64,000 bases of DNA from Trichomonas vaginalis G3 (GCF_026262505.1 NC_067206.1:6848879-6912878); one strand, 5' to 3'. Positions 19,095 through 29,127 are shown, numbered from the stretch's first letter. Notes: generated from the sequence alone by a model not told the origin. Program-made: numbers and translations.

Positions 19095-19799
19095 GCTTTC
19101 GGAGCTATTGAACATACATTGGCCCTTACCAGCAATTGAAAACTATTTTTCATTATCAACAATTACATTACTCCGAGTTATTCATCAATCAATGAAAATC
19201 GATATATAGTCCATACTTCAATTTACAATATTGGCAAGTCCAATTTCACTTGGCATATTTAACTCATATAGAAAAACCCAGTTGGAATCGGCAAAATTAT
19301 CTTTAATTCCATACATAAGAAAAAAAAATTATAAAGTTCTTCAATAATAGCAAACTAATAGTTTAAATAGATTTACAAGTATCGCCCATCTACTTTTGAT
19401 ATAATTCACATATTAAATGTAGAAAACTGGTTTAAAATAAATATTTCAAAAGTTCGAAAACGATTTATGAAAAAATAACGTGATGACATTTACTAAATTT
19501 GCTCTGTATTAAAGTATCGATGATAGAAAGAGCATATTTTGTAAATATTTCAAAAATATTTAAAAGTCGGAGAAATTGTATTGTAATGTACTATAATTAT
19601 GTTACAAATCCGATTCAATACTAATCCTTCGCTATTGAAGTTGTTTTGAGAAGGATATTCTCTAAATTCTTGATAAATCTTTAAAATCTAGAGTAATCGT
19701 TTTGTAAACTTAACAAAACTAAAATGTATACCAATAGATTGGCATTTTCTACGTTTTCAAAGTGAGAGAGTGTAAATTCTTTTTTTTATCCTATTAAGG

Positions 19800-20853
19800 T
19801 AAGGGTTTCGTTTTGCTAAAATTGTCACTTTTATAGCATATTTGTTTTTGGATGTTTTGCGAAACCAAAAAAAAACTATGATATACAATGTGTGTGTAAA
19901 GAAAATACTTTATTTACTAGTTAAAAAATCATTTGGTATTGATCAAGTTATTTTTTCTGGATAAGATATTATATGGATAATTGGATAGAAAATACAATTA
20001 TATAATCTTGTACCTGGTTTAATTAAGCTAATTGTCATCAGAAACTTGTAATTTTTATGAATTTCAGATTTTCTTTTCATTACTGCTTTTCTTAATAGGT
20101 CAAGTTCTTATTTATGTTATAAAGTATGATATTTACAAATATCAAGTTATCGTGTTTTTTGAGAAATTATGAGAAACAAACAAAAATGAAAAAGATAGGA
20201 ATAGCAATGAATAGTGATGTGGGTATAGAAAATGTAAGAGATATGAATGCAAAGCAATCAGTATTTAGGACATTGACCATAGATTTCGAAAAAAAAATGC
20301 TGCATATTGAGCGAAAACTATGATTATATTATAAGGCTGTCATTTAAAGCATAATGAAACTATTCCCTTTTCATTTTAATCGAATAAGATAGTAAAGATT
20401 TTTGAATTAGCTAGAAACTGATGAGATGTTTTCACAAATCAGATTTTTAATCTCTATAATGCATAATTCACTCAATATCTCAATTTTGATATTGCGAGAT
20501 ATTTTTGCTATCGGTTTCGCAATTTTGACACAATAGCAAGAGGGTTCTATAAGCATTATTATCAACGTAGAATCTGAATATCATATCAGAAAATGTCGCA
20601 AATCTGACATTTACCCGACCAAATAGCAAAAATAATTGAATACTTTTCGCAAAAACTTTAAAAATCGATAAAAATATGAAATATAGATATTAAAGAGACT
20701 TTTTATATAATATTCATAAAGATTTTCCAAAAATATGATACCGCAAAATTAAAAAAGTGACGTCTTGAGTGGAGTCAAAGGTCGAAATTGCTAGCTAAAT
20801 GTTTTTTAGCGAAATTGCGTATTGTACGTTTTTTTCGCAAAACGAAACCCTTA
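19800..20853. mobile_element. Possible nested inverted-repeat element in the MULE left arm
   Basis: A 17-base sequence, TAAGGGTTTCGTTTTGC, at 19800-19816 returns as its exact reverse complement at 20837-20853. The 1.05 kb between has no gene. A small non-autonomous DNA element is likely, but I see no clear target duplication, so it could instead be an internal inverted repeat of the MULE. Confidence 0.4.
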
Positions 20854-21124
20854 ATTTATATGATCTGAAATATATGACAAGTTAATATGGAGAATTCTTT
20901 CAACCCAATTTCAATTTATTGAATTTTCTATTCGAATTCAAAAATTTTCCCAAGAAGAAAAAATAATTAGGAAATTTAATATGTTAATACATAAAATATT
21001 TTATTTATTCAAAGAATTCAATTTTCTATTGGATCAAAAAACTTGTGTTAAAGTTCGTATTTTAAGATAACTATACTTTTAGAAGCTGTTTTTATTTTTT
21101 TCACCGGGATTTTATTAATTTTGC

Positions 21125-21191
21125 AAATTACCTCAGACTTTTCAGAGGATTGAGTGGCAACTCAATCCTCTGAAATAGTCTGTGGTAATTT
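21125..21191. repeat. Long near-perfect hairpin downstream of the transposase
   Basis: A 32-base arm pairs with its partner around a GGCA loop, with one mismatch and one bulge. The core is TTCAGAGGATTGAGT and its complement. It lies ~270 bases beyond the transposase stop codon, on its 3' side; it may be a tiny fold-back insertion or a 3'-end structure. Confidence 0.75.
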
Positions 21192-21459
21192 TTAGTCTCT
21201 ACACTATTTCAATATAAGCTCCATTTTTAAACAGTTTTTAAAAATCGAGCATTGAAAAGTGTGATGAGACTTAATTCTTTCAAAATTTGAATCTTATTGT
21301 ATATCACCGGACTATGATCATAATAGAGTTGCAATCTCTAATTATAGCCACATTAGTACTCGTGGGTCGATATATCACGGGAGATACAAAATTATTTGAA
21401 TTTTCTTTTATTTTTTTTAAAAATATTAAAAAAGTAAATAAATAACTAACAACACAGCA

Positions 21460-22290
21460 TCACTTTTCGTAAAATGCTTTAATCCTAGTCCTTTTTCCCC
21501 TTAATTTTTCAATCTCTCCCAGGTTGAAATTTATTCCGGGAATTTTTAAAGATGCTTGGTCAACATAAAATTTCATTAAATCTTCCACGGGAGTCATAAA
21601 CTCTGAACATTTGAAGCGAGCATGAACTGCATCATTCAAATTTTTAAGAAGATTTTTGTTCGAAAAGTGATTCAATACGGCGATTGCATGAATACAAGGT
21701 AATCCGTATAATTCGATGTGCTTACATGTGCATGAATATTGTGAATCTGACATAATTTTTACGCAATATGTATAGCGACCAAAAGTTGCATAATATAATT
21801 CTTGAATTGGATCATATAATACCGAGCTAAACATATCTGAATGTTTCAAAGTTTCATTTAGATTTTTGATAATATTATCTGATTTAAAATCACCTGTTAA
21901 AACATTTTTAACAAGATTGAATTCATGTTCAATGAGACGGATAATTAGTTCGGCGGGTTCATATGTATCCCATTTATCTTTAATTTCGGCATTAAGGGAT
22001 TCAATAAGAGATGTTGTGAGTATGCCAGCGGTGTAGTCAGCGAATCCTTCAAATGGGTTAATACTATCTAAGTACTTAAAGAGATCCTGATTATTTTCGC
22101 GGTTTGGATATTCCTCTTGTAAACGAGTTTCTAACTTTTTAATCAAGTCAATTCGTTTTTGAGGATGGTCTGCGTAAGCGACTTCAACAATTTCGGAATA
22201 GACATTGATGTATTCCCTTTTTGTTGCAAAATGACGTAAGCAAAATTTATGATCGCAAGAAAAGCCTGATTCTCTAACAGCAGCTATAAT
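21460..22290 (-). pseudogene. MULE transposase, C-terminal part
   Basis: Continues the gene whose first part is at 48996-50031. The reading resumes after the Maverick with AAVRESGFSCDHKFCLRHF, the conserved helix after the second catalytic Asp of MULE transposases. TTSLIESLNAEIK carries the likely third acidic residue (E). The SWIM zinc finger is plain: CTCKHIELYGLPCIHAI, a CxC...CxH pattern, at about two thirds of this piece. The C-terminus is basic (KLRGKRTRIKAFYEK). In function such enzymes cut and paste the element by binding its inverted repeats. The frame continues rightward into the Maverick terminal repeat, which adds unrelated residues. The interruption falls in the catalytic domain. 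Confidence 0.85.
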
Positions 22291-22871
22291 AGTTAGTATA
22301 CATATCTTCAGTACGGTGGCACTGCGCACCATCTTACCGAAGATATGTCAATCTGACACTTTACAAAACCACTAACGTATATTTTACATCACAGATGCAA
22401 TATTTCTAATAACCTTAAACTATTTCTGCCACGTAAAGTATTTATCACATAAACCACCTCATCTCACCTCTCTGTACGTTATATATTGTGCGCAGGTCAT
22501 TGCCCATGACAACTCCCCGCGACACAATGCACGTGCATGAAAAAATAAACGTTCTCACTAACGTACACACTAACGTTCCCACTAATGTTCTCACTTACAA
22601 AAGTATTGCAACTCCTCCCATTGCTGTGCTTCACATAACAGCTCATAATCTTCTGACTCACTTTCTTCTTCATATAGGTCAAAATCACTGTCATAGTTTA
22701 TACCTGTAAGTTTTGACAAAGCTAATGAAACACGCTTACCGTTTGTATCATATGCTTGTATATATCTTCCATTATGCTTGTAGTCATAAACGCTCAAACT
22801 AACTTTACCCTTTCTCCCTCGTATCTGATAGAATGTATTTTCACGAGGAACGAAGAACAAATTCTTGAACT
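22291..22871 (+). repeat. Maverick terminal inverted repeat, left (581 bp)
   Basis: Reverse complement of 48415-48995, with no difference seen on reading. It begins AGTTAGTATACATATCTTC and contains an imperfect palindrome at 22300-22348 (ACATATCTTC and its complement around the GGTGG...CCATC core). Its inner 280 bases encode most of a 106-residue protein. Confidence 0.9.
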
Positions 22872-22911
22872 CATGACCGTTGTAGTTTGTTATCTCAATA
22901 GTTTTCGTCAT
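22591..22911 (-). CDS. Maverick TIR-spanning small protein, 106 aa
   Basis: A complete frame that starts just inside the left terminal repeat border and runs outward through the repeat. The N-terminal half looks like a small beta-rich fold (IEITNYNGHEFKNLFF, KGKVSLSVYDYKHNGRYI), and the C-terminus is very acidic (DLYEEESESEDYELL). The right terminal repeat carries the same coding sequence without its first ~15 codons (48426-48695). Function unknown. TATATAA directly precedes the ATG, as at several other Maverick starts. Confidence 0.6.
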   Translation of the reverse strand: MTKTIEITNYNGHEFKNLFFVPRENTFYQIRGRKGKVSLSVYDYKHNGRYIQAYDTNGKRVSLALSKLTGINYDSDFDLYEEESESEDYELLCEAQQWEELQYFCK

Positions 22912-23043
22912 TTATATAAAAATAAACTTAAAAAATACAATAAAAATTAATGATATCACCACCCTCACACGTATGAAAACATAGCACAAAAATAAATTTA
23001 GGTGAAGTGGTGAGATCTCACCTCTTTTTTCACCCTGTTGAAT

Positions 23044-23571
23044 TCATTGCTTTATAACTCTCTTCCTTGGTTTCTTTTTAGTTGCTTTCTTCACGTCTGT
23101 CTCCAACTTGACTGTCTTTCTTCTTCGGCCGTAATGATACCAGTTACTTCCACCAGTCAATGGGTCAAATGGTCTTTCGTAAGGGTTTCCATACATTCCA
23201 TAGGGACCATACGGAAGAACTACTGGTGGAGAAGAAACATTTTCTTTAGTTCCATCGACTCTATTTAAATGCATTGTTTCACCTTTCATCTGGTCATTAA
23301 AGTCTTTTGCGTGTTTTGCAAACTCATCGTCCTTTCCTAAAGCATTTTCTGACTCAGTCGCAACCAAATTGGATGCTTTATTTATGAGTCCCATTTTATT
23401 TAATCTTAACTTCTTTGCAACCCAGCCTCCAATCTTTCCTTTATTTGCATCTAATGTCTTTGAAACCCTTCCTCCACTCATTTTATTTACTGCGTCATAA
23501 GCTCCAAGTGCCTTTGCTCCAAATGCTAATGCTTTTGTTCCCATTGCGCCTAAAGCTGCCCAAGCTACCAT
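23044..23571 (-). CDS. Maverick basic virion-like protein, 175 aa
   Basis: The N-terminus is Ala/Gly-rich and hydrophobic (VAWAALGAMGTKALAFGAKALG), which could insert into or line a membrane. The middle is amphipathic, then comes a Tyr/Pro/Gly-rich stretch (LPYGPYGMYGNPYERPF), and the C-terminus is strongly basic (RRRKTVKLETDVKKATKKKP). Such composition resembles minor core or membrane-active proteins of adenovirus-like capsids, but no specific homology is claimed. Its ATG follows directly on the stop codon of the gene before it. Confidence 0.6.
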   Translation of the reverse strand: MVAWAALGAMGTKALAFGAKALGAYDAVNKMSGGRVSKTLDANKGKIGGWVAKKLRLNKMGLINKASNLVATESENALGKDDEFAKHAKDFNDQMKGETMHLNRVDGTKENVSSPPVVLPYGPYGMYGNPYERPFDPLTGGSNWYHYGRRRKTVKLETDVKKATKKKPRKRVIKQ

Positions 23572-23796
23572 TTACCCCATATTAAAATCATCTCTCTTCA
23601 ATATTATCTCATAAAAGTTCTCGTTACTGGAGAAAGTCAATGAAACATAAGCGTTCTCACGGGCTTCGCCCTCACCGCTTTGCGGTCTATCTAACTTATT
23701 TCTTATATCATCTATACGCTTCAAAATGTCTGAACAATTGCTAACATCTTCTACAACAGTTATTTCATCATGAATGACCTTCAAGAACAAGCTCAT
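23572..23796 (-). CDS. Maverick small protein, 74 aa, with a palindrome-encoded insert
   Basis: A short frame placed exactly between two other minus-strand genes: the upstream gene's TAA touches its ATG, and its own TAA touches the next ATG. The peptide RPQSGEGEARE in the middle is encoded by a GC-rich double hairpin (23661-23686) that has counterparts in other Maverick genes. The rest (VVEDVSNCSDILKRIDDIRN, LTFSSNENFYEIIL) matches nothing I know. Confidence 0.55.
   Translation of the reverse strand: MSLFLKVIHDEITVVEDVSNCSDILKRIDDIRNKLDRPQSGEGEARENAYVSLTFSSNENFYEIILKRDDFNMG
23661..23686 (-). repeat. Double-hairpin mini-element, copy 1
   Basis: On the minus strand ACCGC-AAA-GCGGT, spacer GA, GGGC-GAA-GCCC: two short GC stems with three-base loops. 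It lies within the 74-residue gene and keeps its frame, coding PQSGEGEA. Confidence 0.75.
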
Positions 23797-24145
23797 TTAA
23801 TATGCTATTAAAATCATCTCAATAATGAGTCCATCCTTTCCGTCTTTGGGTAGCACAACATCTTTCATTGAAGAAGGTTCAACAAGTCTTATGTTAAACT
23901 TACTGACAAAGTTTGTTATACTATAATGCTTTGGCGGCGAATACATATAGTTTGAAAGACATAATATAGATTCTTCAGCAAATTCACTTATACTAGAGAT
24001 GCGAGTTTCCGAATTTTTTTAGCCCTGGGATGTCATAACCGCTGCGGTTTTGTAAAATTTGGGATAAATTTTGACAATCCATTTTTTGTGGGATGTACGT
24101 TTATATCAATTTGCTCGGCGTTTGCCGAGCTATTGTACAATCCTA

Positions 24146-24526
24146 CTCGAATTCATTACGCAGCCCTGGTCACTCAAAGGCCGGGGCATACAATTACAAA
24201 ATAGTAGAGTGAGACTCTTCTAATTTCTTCCAATCACAAGGAAGATCTTAGAAGAGCCTCACTCTACTCGAACACATTACGCAGCCCTGGTCACTCAAAG
24301 GCCGGGGCATACAATTACAAAATAGTAGAGTGAGACTCTTCTAATTTCTTCCAATCACAAGGAAGATCTTAGAAGAGCCTCACTCTACTCGAACACATTA
24401 CGCAGCCCTGGTCACTCAAAGGCCGGGGCATACAATTACAAAATAGTAGAGTGAGACTCTTCTAATTTCTTCCAATCACAAGGAAGATCTTAGAAGAGCC
24501 TCACTCTGCTCGAACACATTACGCAG
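24146..24526. repeat. 121-bp tandem repeat, three copies, each with a hairpin
   Basis: Units start at 24146, 24267 and 24388; a fourth breaks off after ~18 bases. Within each, AGAGTGAGACTCTTCTAA and its near-complement TTAGAAGAGCCTCACTCT form a stem of ~26 bp around a short loop. Confidence 0.9.
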
Positions 24527-24544
24527 CTCCTGCTCAACAATGAG

Positions 24545-24845
24545 CAGGTCTTACCACTTTGAGAGGCTTTCGCTCGAGTTCTGATGCAGATCCCAACGCG
24601 AGCGAGAGTCTCTCAAGCAAGCTTCTAATTCGTAGCTAGAGTTTCACTCTTATGAACTGGCAGCCAATTTGAGAGACTTTCGCTCGAGATCTAATGAAAA
24701 ATCAGAACTCGGCCAAAAATTGCCCAAACAGGCTTGTAATTCGTAGCTATAGTATTGATCGTATGGATGTGTTGCCAATATGAGAGACTTTCGCTCGATG
24801 TCTGATATTGCATCAGACATCGAGCGAAAGTCACTCAAAACAGCT
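24545..24845. repeat. Three degenerate ~120-130-bp repeats with a perfect palindrome
   Basis: GAGAGACTTTCGCTCGA-type blocks recur near 24560, 24670 and 24782, separated by GCTTCTAATTCGTAGCTA-type blocks. The last has a perfect 21-bp inverted repeat, 24786-24806 with 24812-24832. Confidence 0.75.
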
Positions 24846-26167
24846 TAGACATGTCTATTTTGACGGCATTAAATGATTTCATAGGAAATGTCTCAGTTGT
24901 TAATTAAGTTCACGTGAGCTTTTATGAATGAAAATAAGTAAAAAAAAGAATTTTCTCAAAAAAAATTGTGTACGCATTGAAATTTTTATCTATAAATTTA
25001 GATATGTCATCAATAATATAATATAATTTTAAATTCGTGGAGTACACTTGGGATAATTGAATATGGGCTACCCCATCCCAACCTCTCAAACTTCCTCTGA
25101 ATTTGGACAAGGTATCCCAATCCCAAAGACCTATCTGAATAAAATGAAATAAGTATATTATATATATTATTTATTTGCTAATAATGAGCATAAATCGCTA
25201 AAATTATGAAGAAATTAAAAATTAAAAATTAAAATTAGAAAAAAATGTTGATTTAATGAGAGAATATTGTATAAAAATAGAATTATTAGCTAAAATACGT
25301 ATTAATTTTATGATATTTCAATCACATTAACGAAAATCGCCCATTTTTAATTCAAATGGGCGGGAAAAAAAATAAAATTCCAAAAAAAATTGAATTGGGG
25401 AAACGATAGGGGACGGGATATGAGAAACCCCATATGTTTGGGAATTTTTCGCATCACTACTTATACTGGATTTTATAACAATGTTCTCACGAGACCAAAT
25501 GCCACCAATTGACAATCTTGTAAGCAATCCTGCTGAACCTTCAACTGTAAACGTCGATGGTAACATTCCACGAAGGTCATCTATTGACATCTTTGAGTCA
25601 CTGAATTTAAAGATTTTCTTAAAGCAATCGTCATTATCTAACCATGCAATAGCTTTGAAGTTTTCATTCGAATATACATCTGCTTCATTAAATGTAAAAC
25701 CTGACTTCTTTGCAGAGACGACTTTAAAATCTATTGAGTTTGTTTCAAAATTATATGCTATGGTAACTTCTGAAGGTAATGGGTGCCCTTCCGCAGTCAG
25801 TTGTTCTCTCACTACCGTTTGAAGCTTTGTGTTAAAAACTTTCATGTCATCTCCTGTGTCTAGGTTCACATACACAGCAACAGGGAAACTATCTTGCTTC
25901 TTTGTTTCATCATTATATCTCAAAACATTAAAGTTCTTCAATAATATTGTTCTTCCTGCTGGAATACTTCGAACCTGTCTGATTTCAATAGCTTTCTCAC
26001 CTCCTACATACTCTACCCAGTGTCTTGGATATTCATAAGTATACTGACTTTCTTGAATTTTGGTTGGTTTCATCATAACATGTTCATAGTATATCTTTAT
26101 ACTCTTGTCAGTTAGACTCGGTGCTATGTTCTGAATATTTCTGACTTGCATTTTTAATGGAGATAAA

Positions 26168-27054
26168 ATGAAGCATTTAATACATGATGTAGATGAAGAC
26201 ATGAATGAAACTACAGACAAACTTAACTCTTCTCTTATTCTTCCTTTCAGCAAAGATTATGAATTCTGTTCAAATGGTGTGTATTTCTATTGTGGAAAGA
26301 TGGGTTCAGGTAAGACATTTAACCTCATTCGTCATATACTCATAACAGAGCGTTTAGGAAACGACTCTTACTATGACCAAATCATTATATCAGCAACTTC
26401 AGACTCTATGGATTCAACAGCGGAAAACATTCATGTCAAAAGTTCAAGCATCTGTCGTTAAAGTTCCAGACAGTAACTCATTGAATTTCTTCAACGTTAC
26501 ATTCGACGTAAGAGGAAATATTATGCCATCGTTGAATTTATACAGTCAGGAATGCAAAAGACTTCTGAGGAGATGGAAAGAATTATTGACAAACACCACT
26601 TACGTCAGTACTCAGGAGTTTACGATATGAAACGACTTACAAACTACATTCTATCAAAACTTTCAAAATACCCCTTCAAAAAGTATCCATCAAACACTCT
26701 GCTCGTTTGTGACGACTTCGCCGGAAAAGTTTAGTGTCAAAGCCTGACTCACCATTAGCTAACATCATAACTAAAGTCAGACATTACCATTTAACTGTAG
26801 CAATACTTATGCAAACATGGCGTTTCCTTGCTTTAAACATAAAACGTCTCATAACTGACTTCGTTATCTTTCAAGGTTTCTCACGTTATGATATTGAACT
26901 CATTTGGAAACAGTCAGGTATAACATTACCTTTTGAAGAAATTTGGGAAGCATATAAGTCTCTCATCTCTCCTCGTTCATACCTTGAGATTCATATCATG
27001 ACTAATACCATTAAAGTCAAAAATATTCCATGGGAACGACCAACATTGTTTTAA
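26168..27054 (+). pseudogene. Maverick packaging-type ATPase (FtsK/HerA, A32-like)
   Basis: Walker A is clear, CGKMGSGKTFNLIRHIL, and a Walker B-like segment, NTLLVCDDFAG, follows at the expected distance. A C-terminal part contains VRHYHLTVAILMQTW, the sensor-type strand seen in this family. These ATPases pump DNA into capsids in Polintons, adenovirus-like elements and large DNA viruses. The region is broken in a few places. Its stop and that of the convergent neighbour share the same four bases. Confidence 0.8.
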
Positions 27055-27452
27055 AGTTTAACCTTCAATTGACTGATGGTAAACAAATTCCATGCATCTC
27101 TGTCGCCATTTCTGTTAATATTTTTGCTGTCATTCATATCATCCACTTCCCCATCCGTTAGCTTTTGAGGATATGCGTTAGAATAGCTGTTCTTAAATGA
27201 AGGCTTTTCACCTTTGAGAGCATAAACTCTATAACTTTCTGCATACTTTATGTTTGAACCTCCTGAGCCATCATTGACATAAATTTTTATAGGCTTCCAC
27301 CCTTTGTTCATATTCCTGCTTCTTCCCTTTGCTCTTTTGTTCAGTAGTTCTACATCTTTATACACAGCTCCTGTCTCAGTGAATTCAACAATATTTTCAT
27401 TCGTTAGCTTTACATTCAAACCCTTGTCGAGTATATTGTTCATTTCATACAT
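27051..27452 (-). CDS. Maverick hypothetical protein, 133 aa
   Basis: A complete frame, convergent with the ATPase (shared TTAA at the stops) and divergent from the next gene with 26 bases between the two ATGs. It is hydrophilic, with a basic middle (NKRAKGRSRNMNKGWKPIKI) and a mixed C-terminus; there is no membrane segment. No family recognised. Confidence 0.6.
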   Translation of the reverse strand: MYEMNNILDKGLNVKLTNENIVEFTETGAVYKDVELLNKRAKGRSRNMNKGWKPIKIYVNDGSGGSNIKYAESYRVYALKGEKPSFKNSYSNAYPQKLTDGEVDDMNDSKNINRNGDRDAWNLFTISQLKVKL

Positions 27453-27478
27453 ATAAAAAGGTTTTTATTCTATATGAA

Positions 27479-28093
27479 ATGAGAAGCAAATCCATCTTAG
27501 CTGGTGCCGTTAATGTTCCAATTGAACCAACATCAAATGTTGACTCACGAACGACAAACAATATTGTCATAAAGAACTATAGTTCGGAGTGTTTGAAAGA
27601 AAAAGAACCAGATCTTAAGTCGGTGAATTTAAACACAGCTTCAAACGCTAACGCTACATCAGATGTTAAGTTAGAGTATCCACCACTGGACCAAGTTCTT
27701 TCAAGAGAAGCCAACGACAACCCTTACACAAATGTTCAAACAAATCCTTCAGATAACGTAGACCATTACCTTCTTCAGTTATACCAAACAATTTTACTCA
27801 AAGACGATAAGAAGCTTTTGACAAATCTTATAAGTAAGAACCAAATAATTCTAACAAAGGAGGACCTTGAAAATGTTATATCACGAATAACAGGGAAACA
27901 ATGTGTCATTGACTATCTCGACCCTGAAATCGAATGCTGTGGTCAAACTCCACTATTCATGAAAATAGGTAACATCCGCATCATTGAAACACCAGGAACT
28001 ACAGGAGTTGAGTTTAAGTATAAATATTCGAACGAGTATACAAAACTTTCAACAGAATATAAGCTTTGTTTGAAATATGTTTTAGTAAATTAA
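27479..28093 (+). CDS. Maverick hypothetical protein, 204 aa
   Basis: A complete frame. The N-terminal ~90 residues are low complexity (Asn, Ser, Thr, Lys); the C-terminal ~110 are compact with helices (DNVDHYLLQLYQTILLKDDKK, ISKNQIILTKEDLENVISRI) and four Cys (QCVIDYLDPEIECCGQT and one later), then beta-rich (IGNIRIIETPGTTGVEFKYK). Four cysteines could bind a metal, but no known pattern is met. TTTTTATTCTATATGAA precedes the ATG. Confidence 0.6.
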   Translation: MRSKSILAGAVNVPIEPTSNVDSRTTNNIVIKNYSSECLKEKEPDLKSVNLNTASNANATSDVKLEYPPLDQVLSREANDNPYTNVQTNPSDNVDHYLLQLYQTILLKDDKKLLTNLISKNQIILTKEDLENVISRITGKQCVIDYLDPEIECCGQTPLFMKIGNIRIIETPGTTGVEFKYKYSNEYTKLSTEYKLCLKYVLVN

Positions 28094-28104
28094 AACAGTC
28101 AGGA

Positions 28105-28137
28105 GGGCTCTTTGAGCCCATCTTGGCGCTTTGCGCC
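28105..28137. repeat. Double-hairpin mini-element, copy 2 (intergenic)
   Basis: GGGCTC-TTT-GAGCCC at 28105-28119, then GGCGC-TTT-GCGCC at 28125-28137. It lies between two convergent genes and so could also act as a shared 3' structure. Confidence 0.8.
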
Positions 28138-28152
28138 GTCAGTCAAAAAAAT

Positions 28153-28395
28153 TCAAGTTAGCAATTTGTAATATCTGTCCAAAACTTCTTCAACAGTATT
28201 GAATTCATCTTCATAATGCAAACCTAATCTTATTGACTTGGTGCAGTTTTCACTAACACAATATTTTTCTGTTCTCTTGACTGACATAACTAACTCATTT
28301 GTTTCATCAAACAGCAACAACCAAAGTTCATGACCTAATACATAACATTCATACTTTATATTTTTAGCTCTGAGTTCTCTTGTAAGCTGTTGCAT
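28153..28395 (-). CDS. Maverick small protein, 80 aa
   Basis: A short frame overlapping the end of the next gene by 40 bases on the same strand, with TTAAATG at its start. Beta-rich (NIKYECYVLGHELWLLLFDE, ELVMSVKRTEKYCV) with two to three Cys. No family recognised. Confidence 0.5.
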   Translation of the reverse strand: MQQLTRELRAKNIKYECYVLGHELWLLLFDETNELVMSVKRTEKYCVSENCTKSIRLGLHYEDEFNTVEEVLDRYYKLLT

Positions 28396-29120
28396 TTAAT
28401 ATTTTCTAAAAAGTCAACTTCAACAGTCATTCGCACTGGTGCCTTCAGTTCTACAGGCTCTCCTTGAAAGTCAACAAGTCTGAATTGCATGTCTTTCAAA
28501 TTATGAGGACTAATGCGAACCCATTTACCTAAATGAGTTGCTCTGACAGGAACGTTTGGAATGAACATTGAATTGACTGCATAACAGAAAAACTTATATT
28601 CTACTGAACCTTTACTATTAACTCCTGAAATACCTGTGACATTAGCTATTTTTGACTCAATGTACAAACAATTACCATAACATACGTATGGAACAGATTT
28701 CATCTCAATCGTTTTGTCAACACTTTTCAAAGGAAATGTCATATGGTATGCACCCAAAAGAAGTTGTACTCTATGACTCATTCTTGGTATCTTAAACTCT
28801 TTCTCGCTGCTGAACTTCAATGTTCCCTCAGAAGAGAGTTCGACATCTATGTTGTCAATAGTTTCTTCATTTATGAGAGCATTTAACACTCCAGCAATTT
28901 TATCTATTCTATACCCAGCTCTATTAGGAAATGTTATAACACTTCTTTTGTCATCTATTTCAATCTCTATGAAATCTGTTTCATCTGTTATGACAAAAGT
29001 TGCGATAGTATTGAAGTCAACAACTCTGAAAGCAAGCGCTTCATTCTGAAGACCTAAGTTTGTTTGTAGCTTTACTGTCCCGTATTCGTTTGGGTCTGTA
29101 CTTTGCAAATAGAACAACAT
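28356..29120 (-). CDS. Maverick probable minor capsid (penton-like) protein, 254 aa
   Basis: A complete frame of mostly beta-strand character without catalytic motifs: TVKLQTNLGLQNEALAFRVV, TFVITDETDFIEIEIDDKRS, and MSHRVQLLLGAYHMTFPLKS. The segment before the C-terminus (MQFRLVDFQGEPVELKAPVR followed by MTVEVDFL) resembles the last strands of capsid proteins in this group, where a 'd..G.pi.l....i.v...F' pattern is common. A single jelly-roll penton is the best guess. It is divergent from the fibre gene with 17 bases between the starts. Confidence 0.55.
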   Translation of the reverse strand: MLFYLQSTDPNEYGTVKLQTNLGLQNEALAFRVVDFNTIATFVITDETDFIEIEIDDKRSVITFPNRAGYRIDKIAGVLNALINEETIDNIDVELSSEGTLKFSSEKEFKIPRMSHRVQLLLGAYHMTFPLKSVDKTIEMKSVPYVCYGNCLYIESKIANVTGISGVNSKGSVEYKFFCYAVNSMFIPNVPVRATHLGKWVRISPHNLKDMQFRLVDFQGEPVELKAPVRMTVEVDFLENIKCNSLQENSELKI

Positions 29121-29127
29121 TTTATTC

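Larger units (their letters stand above)
23995..25458. mobile_element. Non-autonomous MULE-like element, 1464 bp
   Basis: A 9-bp duplication, ACTTATACT, flanks it (23986-23994 and 25459-25467). The ends are short inverted repeats, AGAGATGCGA and TCGCATCACT. The 9-bp duplication points to the Mutator superfamily. The inside has no gene; it holds a GC hairpin (24113-24130), three 121-bp tandem repeats that each fold into a long hairpin, and three ~130-bp repeats with the motif GAGAGACTTTCGCTCGA. Confidence 0.8.
23797..26151 (-). pseudogene. Maverick gene interrupted by a small transposon, probable virion protein
   Basis: A minus-strand gene that starts at 26151, 16 bases from the divergent ATPase gene, and ends at 23797, abutting the next ATG. 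A 1.46 kb non-autonomous element (23995-25458) is inserted in it. The visible part is beta-strand rich (TIRQVRSIPAGRTILL-like, FPVAVYVNLDTGDDMKVF, PSEVTIAYNFETNSIDFKVV), without enzyme motifs. Position next to the ATPase and the strand pattern suggest a minor capsid or penton-like protein, but this is inference. Confidence 0.55.

Noticed and set aside
20126-20323. A 65-codon frame in the MULE left arm
   Set aside because: Low complexity, no family resemblance, and it lies inside the possible nested repeat element.
24146-24526. CRISPR-like direct repeats
   Set aside because: The 121-bp units are contiguous copies without unique spacers, and lie in a eukaryotic transposon.
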